A stretch of 64,000 nt of DNA from an uncultured Clostridia bacterium (GTDB taxonomy: Bacteria; Bacillota; Clostridia; Lachnospirales; Lachnospiraceae), in contig CALBNS010000065.1 in assembly GCA_937896665.1 (NCBI GenBank), positions 1-64,000 on the forward strand. The letters are read 5' to 3'. The notes under the pieces are model-generated. The model was not told where the DNA came from. It searched no databases and saw nothing but the letters and a program-made list of their open reading frames with translations. Position 1 is the stretch's first letter; each line of letters begins with the position of its first letter. Of the stretch, positions 51,132-59,630 are shown piece after piece. The position numbers and the translations under genes are program-made.

Positions 51132-52766
51132 ATGAAAAGAAATAAGAATAGAAGACTAGCCAGGATTACGACATTCAAGGTGGGTGTTTATCTGCGGTTG
51201 TCCGTGGAGGATGTGAAACATCATGAGGAAAGTGAGAGTATAGCAAATCAGCGCAAGTTAGCGCTAGATTTTTTGGAACGCCAAGAGGACATGGTTTTTG
51301 TACGTGAATATGTTGATGACGGTATAAGTGGATATGTGTTTAATCGACCAAGTTTTCAAGAAATGATTCATGATGCAGAGTCGGGGATTATCAATTGTAT
51401 TGTTGTGAAAGACCAATCACGTTTTGGCAGGGAACATATCGATACAGAACGTTATATCACGCAGGTGTTCAAAAAAATGGGTATCCGTTTTGTTGCAATC
51501 CTTGACGGATACGACACGTTAACCAGTGGTTATGATATGATGTTTAGTATCCGCAATCTGTTTAATGAACATTATGCACGCGATATATCCAAGAAAACGC
51601 AATCATCTTTTAAGGCTAAACAGCGTTGCGGTGAGTTTATCGGTGCGTTTGCGTGCTATGGGTACAAAAAGTCAGAACATGACAGGCATAAATTAGAGAT
51701 AGACCCATACGCGGCGGAAATTGTGAGAAAAATCTACGATATGTTTTTGGCAGGATATGGAAAAGTGCGCATAGCGAATATCCTAAATGGCGAAGGTGTA
51801 CTGTGTCCGTCTGAGTACAAGAAACAGAACGGATATAACTACACTAATTCGCGCAAGTTAGACAAGACAAATTATTGGACCTACTCGACTATCAACAAAA
51901 TTCTGAAGCACGAAATGTACACAGGCACCATGGTACAGGGCACTACTTGGCGTGAAATTCACGGAAAGCCGGAACTTTTGGACGAATCGGAATGGATTAA
52001 GGTCAAGGGAACCCATGAGGCGATTATTGATGAAGAAACATGGCAGAAAGTGCAGAGCATGATGAAACAACGGAAAACAGATATTGCATTTGAAAAGAAT
52101 CAGAGCATTTTCGTTGGTTATTTGAAATGTGGGGACTGTGGAAGAGCCATGAGGAAAAACATTAGAAAAAGCTCTAATGGTAACAGCTATGCAGTTTTCA
52201 AATGTGGTTCATATCAAAATGCCGGAAGGAAGGCATGCACTTCGCATTACATAAAAGAAGACGTGTTGAAGGAGATTGTCTTGCGTGATTTGAATGCGAT
52301 AGTCGCTGGTATGAAAACGTTAAAGGAACTTGTTGAAAATGCAGAAAGGGATGCAAAGACAAAGAAAAAAGCATCATCTACAGAAATCTACAGTATGGAC
52401 ATCGAAAAAACAAAGGCAGACATCGAACGAAAGAAGCAATTGAGGAAGAAAGTATTCGAAGAATATGCGTTGGGTAATATTTCGAATGAAGAATATATGG
52501 AGTACGGAGAAGAGTACGCCAAAGCGGAAATGGAATTAACTCAGAAACTCTTCGATTTAGAGAAAAAGTTAAAAGGCCAAGAAGAAGTCAGTGTGTTTGA
52601 TTTGCCATGGGTTCGGCATTTAATCGAACATAAAGAGATTACAGAATTGACTAGAGAGATTGTTGTGGAGATGATTGATGTAATTTACATATATGAAGAT
52701 AAACGTATCAAAATCTGCTACAACTTCTCAAATGAGTACGAAAATCTGATGAAATTAGTGGGTTGA
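51132..52766 (+). CDS. Large serine recombinase
   Basis: A 544-aa site-specific recombinase. The N-terminal resolvase domain has the nucleophile in VYLRLSVED (about 17-25), VKDQSRFGRE and GIRFVAILDGYD. The recombinase domain follows (about 165-300), then a zinc ribbon CGDCGRAM...C...C (about 335-385) and a coiled coil (about 395-480), the large serine integrase layout. I prefer ATG 51132; a TTG at 51117 is the alternative. Its end is 20 bp from the right repeat, as expected for an element integrase acting on attL and attR. Confidence 0.92.
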   Translation: MKRNKNRRLARITTFKVGVYLRLSVEDVKHHEESESIANQRKLALDFLERQEDMVFVREYVDDGISGYVFNRPSFQEMIHDAESGIINCIVVKDQSRFGREHIDTERYITQVFKKMGIRFVAILDGYDTLTSGYDMMFSIRNLFNEHYARDISKKTQSSFKAKQRCGEFIGAFACYGYKKSEHDRHKLEIDPYAAEIVRKIYDMFLAGYGKVRIANILNGEGVLCPSEYKKQNGYNYTNSRKLDKTNYWTYSTINKILKHEMYTGTMVQGTTWREIHGKPELLDESEWIKVKGTHEAIIDEETWQKVQSMMKQRKTDIAFEKNQSIFVGYLKCGDCGRAMRKNIRKSSNGNSYAVFKCGSYQNAGRKACTSHYIKEDVLKEIVLRDLNAIVAGMKTLKELVENAERDAKTKKKASSTEIYSMDIEKTKADIERKKQLRKKVFEEYALGNISNEEYMEYGEEYAKAEMELTQKLFDLEKKLKGQEEVSVFDLPWVRHLIEHKEITELTREIVVEMIDVIYIYEDKRIKICYNFSNEYENLMKLVG

Positions 52767-52775
52767 GTAGCCTAA

Positions 52776-52798
52776 GTAACCATCGCCGTGGGGGAATG
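52776..52798 (+). repeat. Right attachment core (attR)
   Basis: CGTGGGGGAATG at 52787-52798, identical to the left copy, followed by host codons AAGACACTCAG. The element side has GTAACC (52776-52781), the partner of GGTTAC at the left end. Confidence 0.85.
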
Positions 52799-53367
52799 AA
52801 GACACTCAGCAAATTCTAGATACTCTGGCTAAATATAATGTCCATGTCACTTTTTTTATGACTGGAGGATGGGTGGAAAAGTTTCCAGAAGATGTGAAAA
52901 AGATTCAGGCGGCAGGCCACGATTTGGGAAATCATAGTGAGAATCATAAGAATATGAGCCAGTTATCGGATACGCAATGTCAGGAAGAGTTACAGAAGGT
53001 ACATAATAAGGTAAAAGAGTTAACCGGAGTAGAAATGAACTTGTTCCGTCCACCGTATGGAGACTACGATAACCACGTAATTGAAAATGCGAAAAAATGC
53101 GGATACTTCACGATTCAGTGGGATGTAGACTCCCTCGACTGGAAGGACTATGGTGTAGACAGCATTATCAAAACCGTGACAGAACATAAGGCATTACAGA
53201 ATGGTTCCATTATTTTGATGCATAATGGTGCAAAATATACGGCAGAAGCACTTCCTGTTGTGATTGAAAAACTTCAGGAAGCAGGATATCAAATTGTATC
53301 GGTTTCTGAATTAATTTATAAGCAAGATTATCACTTGGATGTAAACGGACGTCAGATAAAGGATTAG
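52799..53367 (+). pseudogene. pdaB: PdaB-like polysaccharide deacetylase, 3' part (interrupted)
   Basis: Continues the host gene after the element: EDTQQILDTLAKYNVHVTFF, then the zinc-binding NHSENHKNM (His residues), RPPYGDYD, DVDSLDWKDYG and LMHNGAKY motifs of the NodB fold, ending at 53367. Only from ATG 52858 could it be translated alone, without motif 1. All catalytic motifs are intact, so the reconstituted enzyme would probably be active. Confidence 0.88.
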
Positions 53368-53499
53368 TTATTAGCTTCTTTCTTACACACTGACTGTCTT
53401 GCTCATATGGAAACCTAAGAAAGGGATTTGATTTATTATATGTGATAAATCAGGAGTAGAGATATGGTCTGATTAAGAATCTGAGTTAACGCTTTGTTA

Positions 53500-53537
53500 T
53501 TGACAAAAAATATGAAAATGATATCATAATGATATCA
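53500..53537 (+). promoter_or_regulatory. Promoter with paired TGATATCA operators
   Basis: TTGACA (53500-53505) and TATCAT (53522-53527, 16-bp spacer) or CATAAT form the promoter of the SPFH gene. TGATATCA occurs at 53519-53526 and 53530-53537, two perfect 8-bp palindromes 11 bp apart covering the -10. The Arc/MetJ-like regulator two genes down is the obvious candidate to bind them. Confidence 0.65.
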
Positions 53538-53554
53538 AAAAGGGAGGTATCATT

Positions 53555-54562
53555 ATGAAAGAAAATGTATTGAAAAACAGAAAAAATGGAATGGCTGTCT
53601 TATTGCTTACACTTGCTCTGTATGTGATGGCGATCATAGGATTGATTGGTGGCAGCATGGCACGTAATGTTCCGGTAATTGTTGTATCATCAGTTTGGAT
53701 TGGACTTGGCTGGATTTTATTTTGCGGGTTGAAGACATTAAAGCCACAGGAGGCATTGGTGATTACATTGTTTGGTAAGTATATTGGGACATTAAAGAAT
53801 GAGGGATTCTATTTTGTGAATCCATTTTGCGTAAGTTTTAATCCTGCAGCAAAGACGAAATTGAATCAAAGTGGTGATGTGGACGTAAATGCTAAGAAGC
53901 CATTTATCATTTCATCGGGTGCAAATGATATGGGGCTAGAGATGAGTGATAAAAAAGTTTCTTTAAAAATCATGACACTCAATAATAATCGCCAAAAAAT
54001 CAATGACTGTCTTGGTAACCCGGTAGAAATTGGAATTGCTGTTACATGGAGAGTAGTAGATACGGCAAAGGCGGTATTCAATGTTGACAATTATAAGGAA
54101 TACCTGTCACTTCAATGTGATAGTGCACTTCGTAACATTGTACGTGTATATCCATATGATGTGGCTCCGAATGTAGATACGACAGGTGATGGAGTCGCGG
54201 ATGAAGGCAGCCTCCGTGGTTCAAGTGAAATCGTGGCTTCCCGTATTCGGGATGAAATTCAGGAAAAAGTAATGGAAGCAGGATTGGAAATTCTGGAGGC
54301 GCGTATTACATATCTTGCATATGCACCGGAAATTGCAGCGGTAATGCTTCAGAGACAGCAAGCATCGGCAATTATCGATGCGAGAAAGATGATCGTAGAC
54401 GGTGCAGTCGGAATGGTAGAAATGGCATTAGAGAGATTGGATGAAAATAACACGATTACATTAGATGACGAGAGAAAAGCTGCAATGGTATCGAATCTTC
54501 TGGTAGTACTTTGTGGAAACCACGACGCACAGCCTATTGTAAATTCGGGAAGTTTATATTAA
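53555..54562 (+). CDS. SPFH/Band 7 domain protein
   Basis: A 335-aa membrane protein of the stomatin/flotillin type. Two helices (about 13-35 and 40-58) are followed by the SPFH domain (PQEALVITLFGKYIGTL onward, about 63-250) with ITYLAYAPEIAAVMLQRQQA and a helical tail. SPFH proteins organise membrane microdomains and protease complexes. ATG 53555 follows GGGAGGTATC. It is followed at 1 bp by the RHH gene. Confidence 0.9.
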   Translation: MKENVLKNRKNGMAVLLLTLALYVMAIIGLIGGSMARNVPVIVVSSVWIGLGWILFCGLKTLKPQEALVITLFGKYIGTLKNEGFYFVNPFCVSFNPAAKTKLNQSGDVDVNAKKPFIISSGANDMGLEMSDKKVSLKIMTLNNNRQKINDCLGNPVEIGIAVTWRVVDTAKAVFNVDNYKEYLSLQCDSALRNIVRVYPYDVAPNVDTTGDGVADEGSLRGSSEIVASRIRDEIQEKVMEAGLEILEARITYLAYAPEIAAVMLQRQQASAIIDARKMIVDGAVGMVEMALERLDENNTITLDDERKAAMVSNLLVVLCGNHDAQPIVNSGSLY

Positions 54563-54563
54563 T

Positions 54564-54794
54564 ATGGCAGATGTAAAGAAACAAGTACCGCTCCGTTTGT
54601 CACCGAAGTTGTATGATGCAATAGCAGCTTGGGCGGAGGACGATTTTCGGTCGATTAACGGGCAGATTGAATTTTTACTGACAGAATGTGTAAAACAGCA
54701 TAGAAAAGATGGCAAATACATTTCAAAGGAACTGCATGTGCGTCCTCTGATTGAATTGCCGCAGAATCATGATAACGTGGAAGGAAGAAAATAA
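54564..54794 (+). CDS. Arc/ribbon-helix-helix DNA-binding protein
   Basis: A 76-aa protein: KKQVPLRLSPKLYDAIAAWA gives the ribbon strand and helix 1, and FRSINGQIEFLLTECVK helix 2 (about 29-45). The family represses its own operon. It starts one base after the SPFH stop and is probably bound to the TGATATCA sites upstream. Confidence 0.88.
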   Translation: MADVKKQVPLRLSPKLYDAIAAWAEDDFRSINGQIEFLLTECVKQHRKDGKYISKELHVRPLIELPQNHDNVEGRK

Positions 54795-54795
54795 T

Positions 54796-55629
54796 ATGAA
54801 ATTTACAAAAATGCAAGGTCTTGGAAATGATTATGTATATGTAAATTGTTTTCAGGAGAATATACAAAATCCAAGCGAAGTGGCTATTAAGGTCAGCAAC
54901 CGCAATTTCGGAGTTGGATCAGATGGATTAATTATGATTAAACCATCGAAAGTCGCTGATTTTGAGATGGAGATGTATAACGCAGACGGTTCTCGCGGTG
55001 AAATGTGCGGTAACGGAATCCGCTGTGTTGGAAAATATGTGTACGACTATGGTTTGACAGATAAGACGAGTATTTCTGTGGAAACATTGGGTGGAATTAA
55101 GTATCTGGAGTTTACAGTTGAAAATGGAAAAGTGAAATTAGTGAGGGTTGACATGGGAAGCCCAGAACTTGTTCCAGCGAACATACCAATCATCGCAGAA
55201 GGAGATTTAGTGATTGATGACCCAATCATTGTCGATGGAACAGAGTACCGTATGACAGGTGTTTCGATGGGAAATCCACATGCAGTCGTGTATACAGATG
55301 ATGTTCAAGGACTGGAGATCGAAAAGATTGGACCGAAATTTGAAAATCATGAGCGTTTCCCAAATCGAATCAACACAGAGTTTGCAAGAGTGATTGACCG
55401 AAATACAGTGGAGATGCGTGTGTGGGAACGTGGTTCCGGTGAAACCCTTGCATGTGGAACGGGAGCCTGTGCGGTCGCAGTCGCAAGTATTTTGAATGGA
55501 TTGACGGAGGATAAAGTGACTGTGAAATTACTTGGTGGTGATTTACTCATTGAATGGGACAGAGAGGCAAATAAAGTCTATATGACGGGTCCGGCAGAGG
55601 TCTCGTTTGAAGGAGAAATCAAGTTATAA
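54796..55629 (+). CDS. dapF: Diaminopimelate epimerase
   Basis: Converts LL- to meso-diaminopimelate for lysine and peptidoglycan synthesis. 277 aa. The catalytic Cys pair is in EMCGNGIRC (about 72-80) and LACGTGACA (about 218-226), with KMQGLGNDYV at the N-terminus. I chose ATG 54796, the family start, behind AAGGAAGAAAA; it abuts the RHH gene. Confidence 0.96.
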   Translation: MKFTKMQGLGNDYVYVNCFQENIQNPSEVAIKVSNRNFGVGSDGLIMIKPSKVADFEMEMYNADGSRGEMCGNGIRCVGKYVYDYGLTDKTSISVETLGGIKYLEFTVENGKVKLVRVDMGSPELVPANIPIIAEGDLVIDDPIIVDGTEYRMTGVSMGNPHAVVYTDDVQGLEIEKIGPKFENHERFPNRINTEFARVIDRNTVEMRVWERGSGETLACGTGACAVAVASILNGLTEDKVTVKLLGGDLLIEWDREANKVYMTGPAEVSFEGEIKL

Positions 55630-55694
55630 CTGTCAAAAATGAAAACGGGGACATGGTGGAATGAGGTTTTGCCATGTCCTGGAATGGAGAAAAA

Positions 55695-57230
55695 ATGAAT
55701 CAGAATGTTGAAAAGAAATATTTAAAACTTCAAAATGGAAGCGATGTACGTGGTGTTGCATTGGAGGGGATTGAAGGTGAGAGCGTAAACCTGACACCGG
55801 AGATTGTAAGATATATTGCAGCGGCGTTTGCAGAATATTTATCTGGAAAATGCGGCAAAGAAAAGAAAGAGCTTACAATTTCTGTTGGACATGACTCGAG
55901 AATCTCAGCGGATACGCTGAAAGAGGGGGCTTTATATGGAATTCAAAAACAGGGGTGCCAGCCGGTAGACTGTGGACTAGCATCTACACCGTCTATGTTT
56001 ATGTCAACGGTTCTTCCAGAGTTAGATTATGACGGTGCAATTATGATTACAGCAAGCCACCTTCCATTCAACCGTAATGGCATGAAGTTTTTTACAAAGG
56101 GCGGAGGCTTAGAGAGCAGTGAAATCAAGGTTTTATTAAATAAGGCAATTACACTGGAATCAGACGGAATTCCTGTATGCGATAAAAAAGAGATTGTAAA
56201 AGTAGATCTTATTGCTCATTATAGCGCCAATCTTCGCAGTATTATCTGCCGTGAGACGGAGATGAAAGAAGAGGACATGCCACTTGCAGGTATGCACTTT
56301 GTGGTAGATGCTTCCAATGGGGCCGGAGGTTTTTTTGCGACGCAGGTACTGGCTCCTCTTGGTGCTGATATCAGTGGCAGTATTTATCTAGAACCGGACG
56401 GAACATTCCCGAATCATGTTCCAAATCCAGAAAATGCCAAGGCAATGGATTGCATCCGCAAAGCAACATTGGATCATAAAGCGGACTTAGGTATTATTTT
56501 TGACACGGATGTAGACCGTGCGGCAACAGTATTTCCAAATGGAAAAGAGATTAACCGGAATGCGTTAATTGCCCTGATGGCAGCAATTGTTGCAAGAACA
56601 AATCCGGGAAGTACAGTAGTTACAGATTCCGTTACATCTGATCAGTTGGAAGATTTCCTTGAAAACAGATTGAGATTGGTACATCATCGTTTCAAACGTG
56701 GATACCGTAATGTAATTAACGAGTCGGTACGTTTGAATGAGGAAGGGACTGAAAGCTGTCTTGCGATTGAAACATCAGGTCATGGTGCATTGAAAGAAAA
56801 CTATTTCTTAGATGACGGAGCGTATATGAGTGTAAAAATTCTCTGCGAGGTTGTTCGCTGCAAACGTGCAGGGAAATCTATTGAAGATATGTTGGATGGA
56901 TTGAGAGAACCGGCAGAAAGCAGAGAAATCCGTATTGGAATTGCTTTAGATGAGTTTAAAGAGTATGGCTTTAAAGTGTTAGATGATTTTAAAGCATTTG
57001 CACAAGAGAACGAGAAATTCCATATTGTAGAACCAAATTATGAGGGTGTTCGGATTTCGTTTCATGATGAAGAGGTGCAGGGATGGATGTTAATCCGTAT
57101 GTCACTGCACGACCCGATTCTTCCGATGAATATTGAAACGAATGAAGAAGGTCAGGTGCAAACCGTACTTGAAAGATTAAAACCATTTTTCGTTCAGTAT
57201 GAGAGCTTGGAGACGGAAAATATCTGGTAA
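55695..57230 (+). CDS. Phosphoglucomutase/phosphomannomutase family protein
   Basis: A 511-aa phosphohexomutase. Phosphoserine loop ITASHLPFNRNG (about 122-133), metal-binding DTDVDRAATV (about 276-285), sugar-binding ETSGHGALKENY (about 359-370). The exact hexose or hexosamine specificity is unclear. ATG 55695 follows TGGAGAAAAA. Confidence 0.9.
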   Translation: MNQNVEKKYLKLQNGSDVRGVALEGIEGESVNLTPEIVRYIAAAFAEYLSGKCGKEKKELTISVGHDSRISADTLKEGALYGIQKQGCQPVDCGLASTPSMFMSTVLPELDYDGAIMITASHLPFNRNGMKFFTKGGGLESSEIKVLLNKAITLESDGIPVCDKKEIVKVDLIAHYSANLRSIICRETEMKEEDMPLAGMHFVVDASNGAGGFFATQVLAPLGADISGSIYLEPDGTFPNHVPNPENAKAMDCIRKATLDHKADLGIIFDTDVDRAATVFPNGKEINRNALIALMAAIVARTNPGSTVVTDSVTSDQLEDFLENRLRLVHHRFKRGYRNVINESVRLNEEGTESCLAIETSGHGALKENYFLDDGAYMSVKILCEVVRCKRAGKSIEDMLDGLREPAESREIRIGIALDEFKEYGFKVLDDFKAFAQENEKFHIVEPNYEGVRISFHDEEVQGWMLIRMSLHDPILPMNIETNEEGQVQTVLERLKPFFVQYESLETENIW

Positions 57231-57275
57231 AACAGGACGAATTGTAGATGTGAACATGATAACAGAGTATAAACA

Positions 57276-57312
57276 AAAGGTTATGGCAAAAGAAAATGCC
57301 ATAACCTTTTAT
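57276..57312. terminator. Bidirectional terminator
   Basis: AAAGGTTATGGCA (57276-57288) and TGCCATAACCTTT (57297-57309), a perfect 13-bp stem with an 8-nt loop, flanked by A and T runs. Serves the mutase gene and the convergent purC. Confidence 0.9.
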
Positions 57313-57317
57313 TATAA

Positions 57318-58001
57318 TTATCTGTTTAAGATTAATTTTGTTAATTCAACTGGTTCAACGATTGTACCGTCTTTGTATACACGCATGTTTCCAGAAGCGA
57401 TTTCATCGATTAAGATGACTTCATCGTTGTTGTAACCAAATTCAAATTTGATATCCCATAGATCAAGACCGATTGATTTTAAATCATCAGAAACGATTTT
57501 TGTGATTTTTAATGTCTGTTCTTTCATGCTTTCGAACATAGCAGGTGTCATGATTCCAAGAGCTGCAAGACCTTCACCGGTTACAAGCGGATCGCCTAAA
57601 GCATCGTTCTTGAATGTACATTCAACATAACCACCTTCTAATATAGTTCCGTCTTCAATATATTCGCCGTATCTGCGAACAAAACTTCCTGTTGCAACCT
57701 GACGACAGATTACTTCGAGACCATGACCGAATACTGTAGCCGGAAGAACTTCCATAGTAGCGTCTTCTATATTAGCTGATACATAGTGTGTCTTAATACC
57801 AGCTTCTTTTAATAATTCGAAGTAGTGAATAGATGTTTCCAAATTCGCTTTACCGATACCTTCAATTGTTAAACCTACTGAGTTTTCGCCTGGATCAAAC
57901 ACTCCGTCTTTTCCAGTACAGTCATCTTTGAACTTTAACATAACGTTTCCGTTATCAAGGCTAAATACATCTTTTGTTTTTCCTTCGTAAATTTTTTTCA
58001 T
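57318..58001 (-). CDS. purC: SAICAR synthetase (PurC)
   Basis: Phosphoribosylaminoimidazole-succinocarboxamide synthase of purine synthesis, 227 aa, the length of the compact bacterial form. MKKIYEGKTKDVF at the N-terminus is the nucleotide-binding start, and EVICRQVATGSFVRRYG (about 89-105) and DEIASGNMRVY (about 204-214) are diagnostic. Minus-strand GAAAGGAT precedes ATG 58001. It stands alone, without other pur genes. Confidence 0.95.
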   Translation of the reverse strand: MKKIYEGKTKDVFSLDNGNVMLKFKDDCTGKDGVFDPGENSVGLTIEGIGKANLETSIHYFELLKEAGIKTHYVSANIEDATMEVLPATVFGHGLEVICRQVATGSFVRRYGEYIEDGTILEGGYVECTFKNDALGDPLVTGEGLAALGIMTPAMFESMKEQTLKITKIVSDDLKSIGLDLWDIKFEFGYNNDEVILIDEIASGNMRVYKDGTIVEPVELTKLILNR

Positions 58002-58178
58002 GTTTCATTATCCTTTCTATTCAAGTATTAATAATGGATTACATACAAATTTTTAGCACAAAATCAAAAAAAATACAATAAATATTTCGCAATTTTTCGT
58101 AAAGTATAAATTGAATAATACTTATTAATACATATAAGAAGGAAGAATGAGATAATTTAAAAAAATTTAAAAAAAAGC

Positions 58179-58206
58179 TTGATTTTTAAAAAAATACTGT
58201 TATAAT
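58179..58206 (+). promoter_or_regulatory. Promoter of the tRNA pair
   Basis: TTGATT (58179-58184), 16 bp, TATAAT (58201-58206), 24 bp before tRNA-Gln. Confidence 0.65.
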
Positions 58207-58229
58207 AATATTTGTTCGTTAAGGAACAT

Positions 58230-58300
58230 TGCGGAATGGTGTAATGGTAGCACAGCAGACTCTGACTCTGTTAGTAGGGGTTCGAATCCCTTTTCCGTAG
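58230..58300 (+). tRNA. tRNA-Gln (CTG)
   Basis: A 71-nt cloverleaf. Acceptor TGCGGAA pairs with TTCCGTA; D loop TGTAATGGTAGCA; anticodon stem GCAGA/TCTGT around loop CTCTGAC, giving anticodon CTG (glutamine, codon CAG); T loop GGTTCGAATCC. No CCA is encoded. Confidence 0.95.
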
Positions 58301-58346
58301 TTTTTTTATTTGTGAAATACAATTTCAGCGATATGACAAAGTATTG

Positions 58347-58420
<74 letters not shown>

Positions 58421-58425
58421 TTGAT

Positions 58426-58468
58426 GCCGGGATTCTTGAATTTATCAAGGGTTTCGGTGTTTTTTTTT
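58426..58468 (+). terminator. Terminator of the tRNA pair
   Basis: GCCGGGATTCTTGA and TCAAGGGTTTCGGT form a 14-bp stem using several G-T pairs, followed by a run of nine T. Confidence 0.7.
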
Positions 58469-58493
58469 GAAAGGAAATGATGGGAGGCATATC

Positions 58494-59630
58494 ATGAAAT
58501 TAATTCATCTATCAGATTTACATCTTGGAAAGCGTGTAAATGAGATTTCGATGCTGGAAGATCAGCGGTATATTCTAACAAAAGTGATAAGTATCATAGA
58601 CGAAGAACAGCCGGATTGTGTAGTTATTGCCGGTGATGTGTATGATAAGTCGGTGGCTCCCGGTGAGGCCATTCAACTGTTTGATGACTTCATATGTCGT
58701 CTTGCAAAGAGAAATCTTTCAGTCTTTGTGATTACCGGAAACCATGATTCTCCAGAGAGAATGTCATTTGGTTCACGTTTAATGGATAAAAGCGGAATTC
58801 ATATCTCACCGGTATATGACGGTACATCTCGAATGATTTCTATGCAGGATCAATATGGCACGGTGGACATTTATATGTTGCCATTTATTAAACCGGCACA
58901 TATACGGGGGTATTTTCCAGATGAGCAAATTGAATCCTACACAGACGCAATGCGTGTGGCTATCGCACAAATGAATCTGAATAAGAAAAATAGAAATGTA
59001 CTTATAACGCATCAATTTGTGACAGGTGCAACGCGTTCAGAATCGGAAGATATTTCAGTGGGTGGTTCAGATAATGTGGATGTCACGGTATTTGAGGATT
59101 TTGATTACGTGGCATTGGGTCATATTCATAGGTCACAGAACATAGGAACAGAGAGAGTGCGTTACTGTGGAACGCCGTTAAAATATTCTTTTTCTGAAAT
59201 CAGTCATGAGAAGAGTATAACAGTAGTAGAGATACAGGAAAAGAGTGAAGTCAGTGTCAGAACAGTTCCATTGATTCCAAAACATGATATGCGCGAATTG
59301 AAGGGTACATACATGGAATTAACGGCAAAGAGCTATTATGAAAATATAGCTACTGATGATTATATGCGTATTATTCTGACGGATGAAGAATGTATTCCAG
59401 ATGCTATCGGAAAATTACGATTGATTTATCCGAATTTGATGAAGTTGGAATATGACAACAAGCGTACCAGAAACAATGCGCAGATTGACCGCGCAGAAGG
59501 TGTGGAGCATAAGACACCGTTGCAGTTATTTGTGGAATTTTATGAAAAGCAGAACAATCAGCCGATGAGCGAAGAACAGCTCGCATTTTCAAAAAAACTG
59601 ATAGAGACGATACAGGAGGAGCAGGCATGA
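58494..59630 (+). CDS. sbcD: Exonuclease SbcCD subunit D
   Basis: The Mre11-like nuclease subunit, 378 aa. Metallophosphoesterase motifs: HLSDLHLGK (about 4-12), IAGDVYDK (about 45-52), ITGNHDSPER (about 82-91) and ALGHIHRSQN (about 207). With SbcC it processes DNA hairpins and blocked ends. ATG 58494 follows GGGAGGCATATC. It overlaps sbcC by 4 bp. Confidence 0.95.
   Translation: MKLIHLSDLHLGKRVNEISMLEDQRYILTKVISIIDEEQPDCVVIAGDVYDKSVAPGEAIQLFDDFICRLAKRNLSVFVITGNHDSPERMSFGSRLMDKSGIHISPVYDGTSRMISMQDQYGTVDIYMLPFIKPAHIRGYFPDEQIESYTDAMRVAIAQMNLNKKNRNVLITHQFVTGATRSESEDISVGGSDNVDVTVFEDFDYVALGHIHRSQNIGTERVRYCGTPLKYSFSEISHEKSITVVEIQEKSEVSVRTVPLIPKHDMRELKGTYMELTAKSYYENIATDDYMRIILTDEECIPDAIGKLRLIYPNLMKLEYDNKRTRNNAQIDRAEGVEHKTPLQLFVEFYEKQNNQPMSEEQLAFSKKLIETIQEEQA

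Larger units (their letters stand above)
48399..52798 (+). mobile_element. Skin-like intervening element with serine recombinase, inside pdaB
   Basis: A 4.39-kb insertion bounded by the 12-bp direct repeat CGTGGGGGAATG (48399-48410 and 52787-52798). Its right end carries a large serine recombinase gene ending 20 bp before the repeat. The interior holds gene relics on the left, a small Cys-rich protein, an AAA ATPase and a 35-aa ORF. No capsid, conjugation or replication genes are visible, so it is either a cryptic element or a reduced one like the sigK skin. Recombination of the repeats would precisely rebuild the host gene. Confidence 0.88.

Noticed and set aside
48399..52798. Composite transposon or IS element as explanation for the deacetylase split
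   Set aside because: No DDE transposase or terminal inverted repeats; a 12-bp shared core with a serine recombinase at one end fits integrase-mediated insertion.
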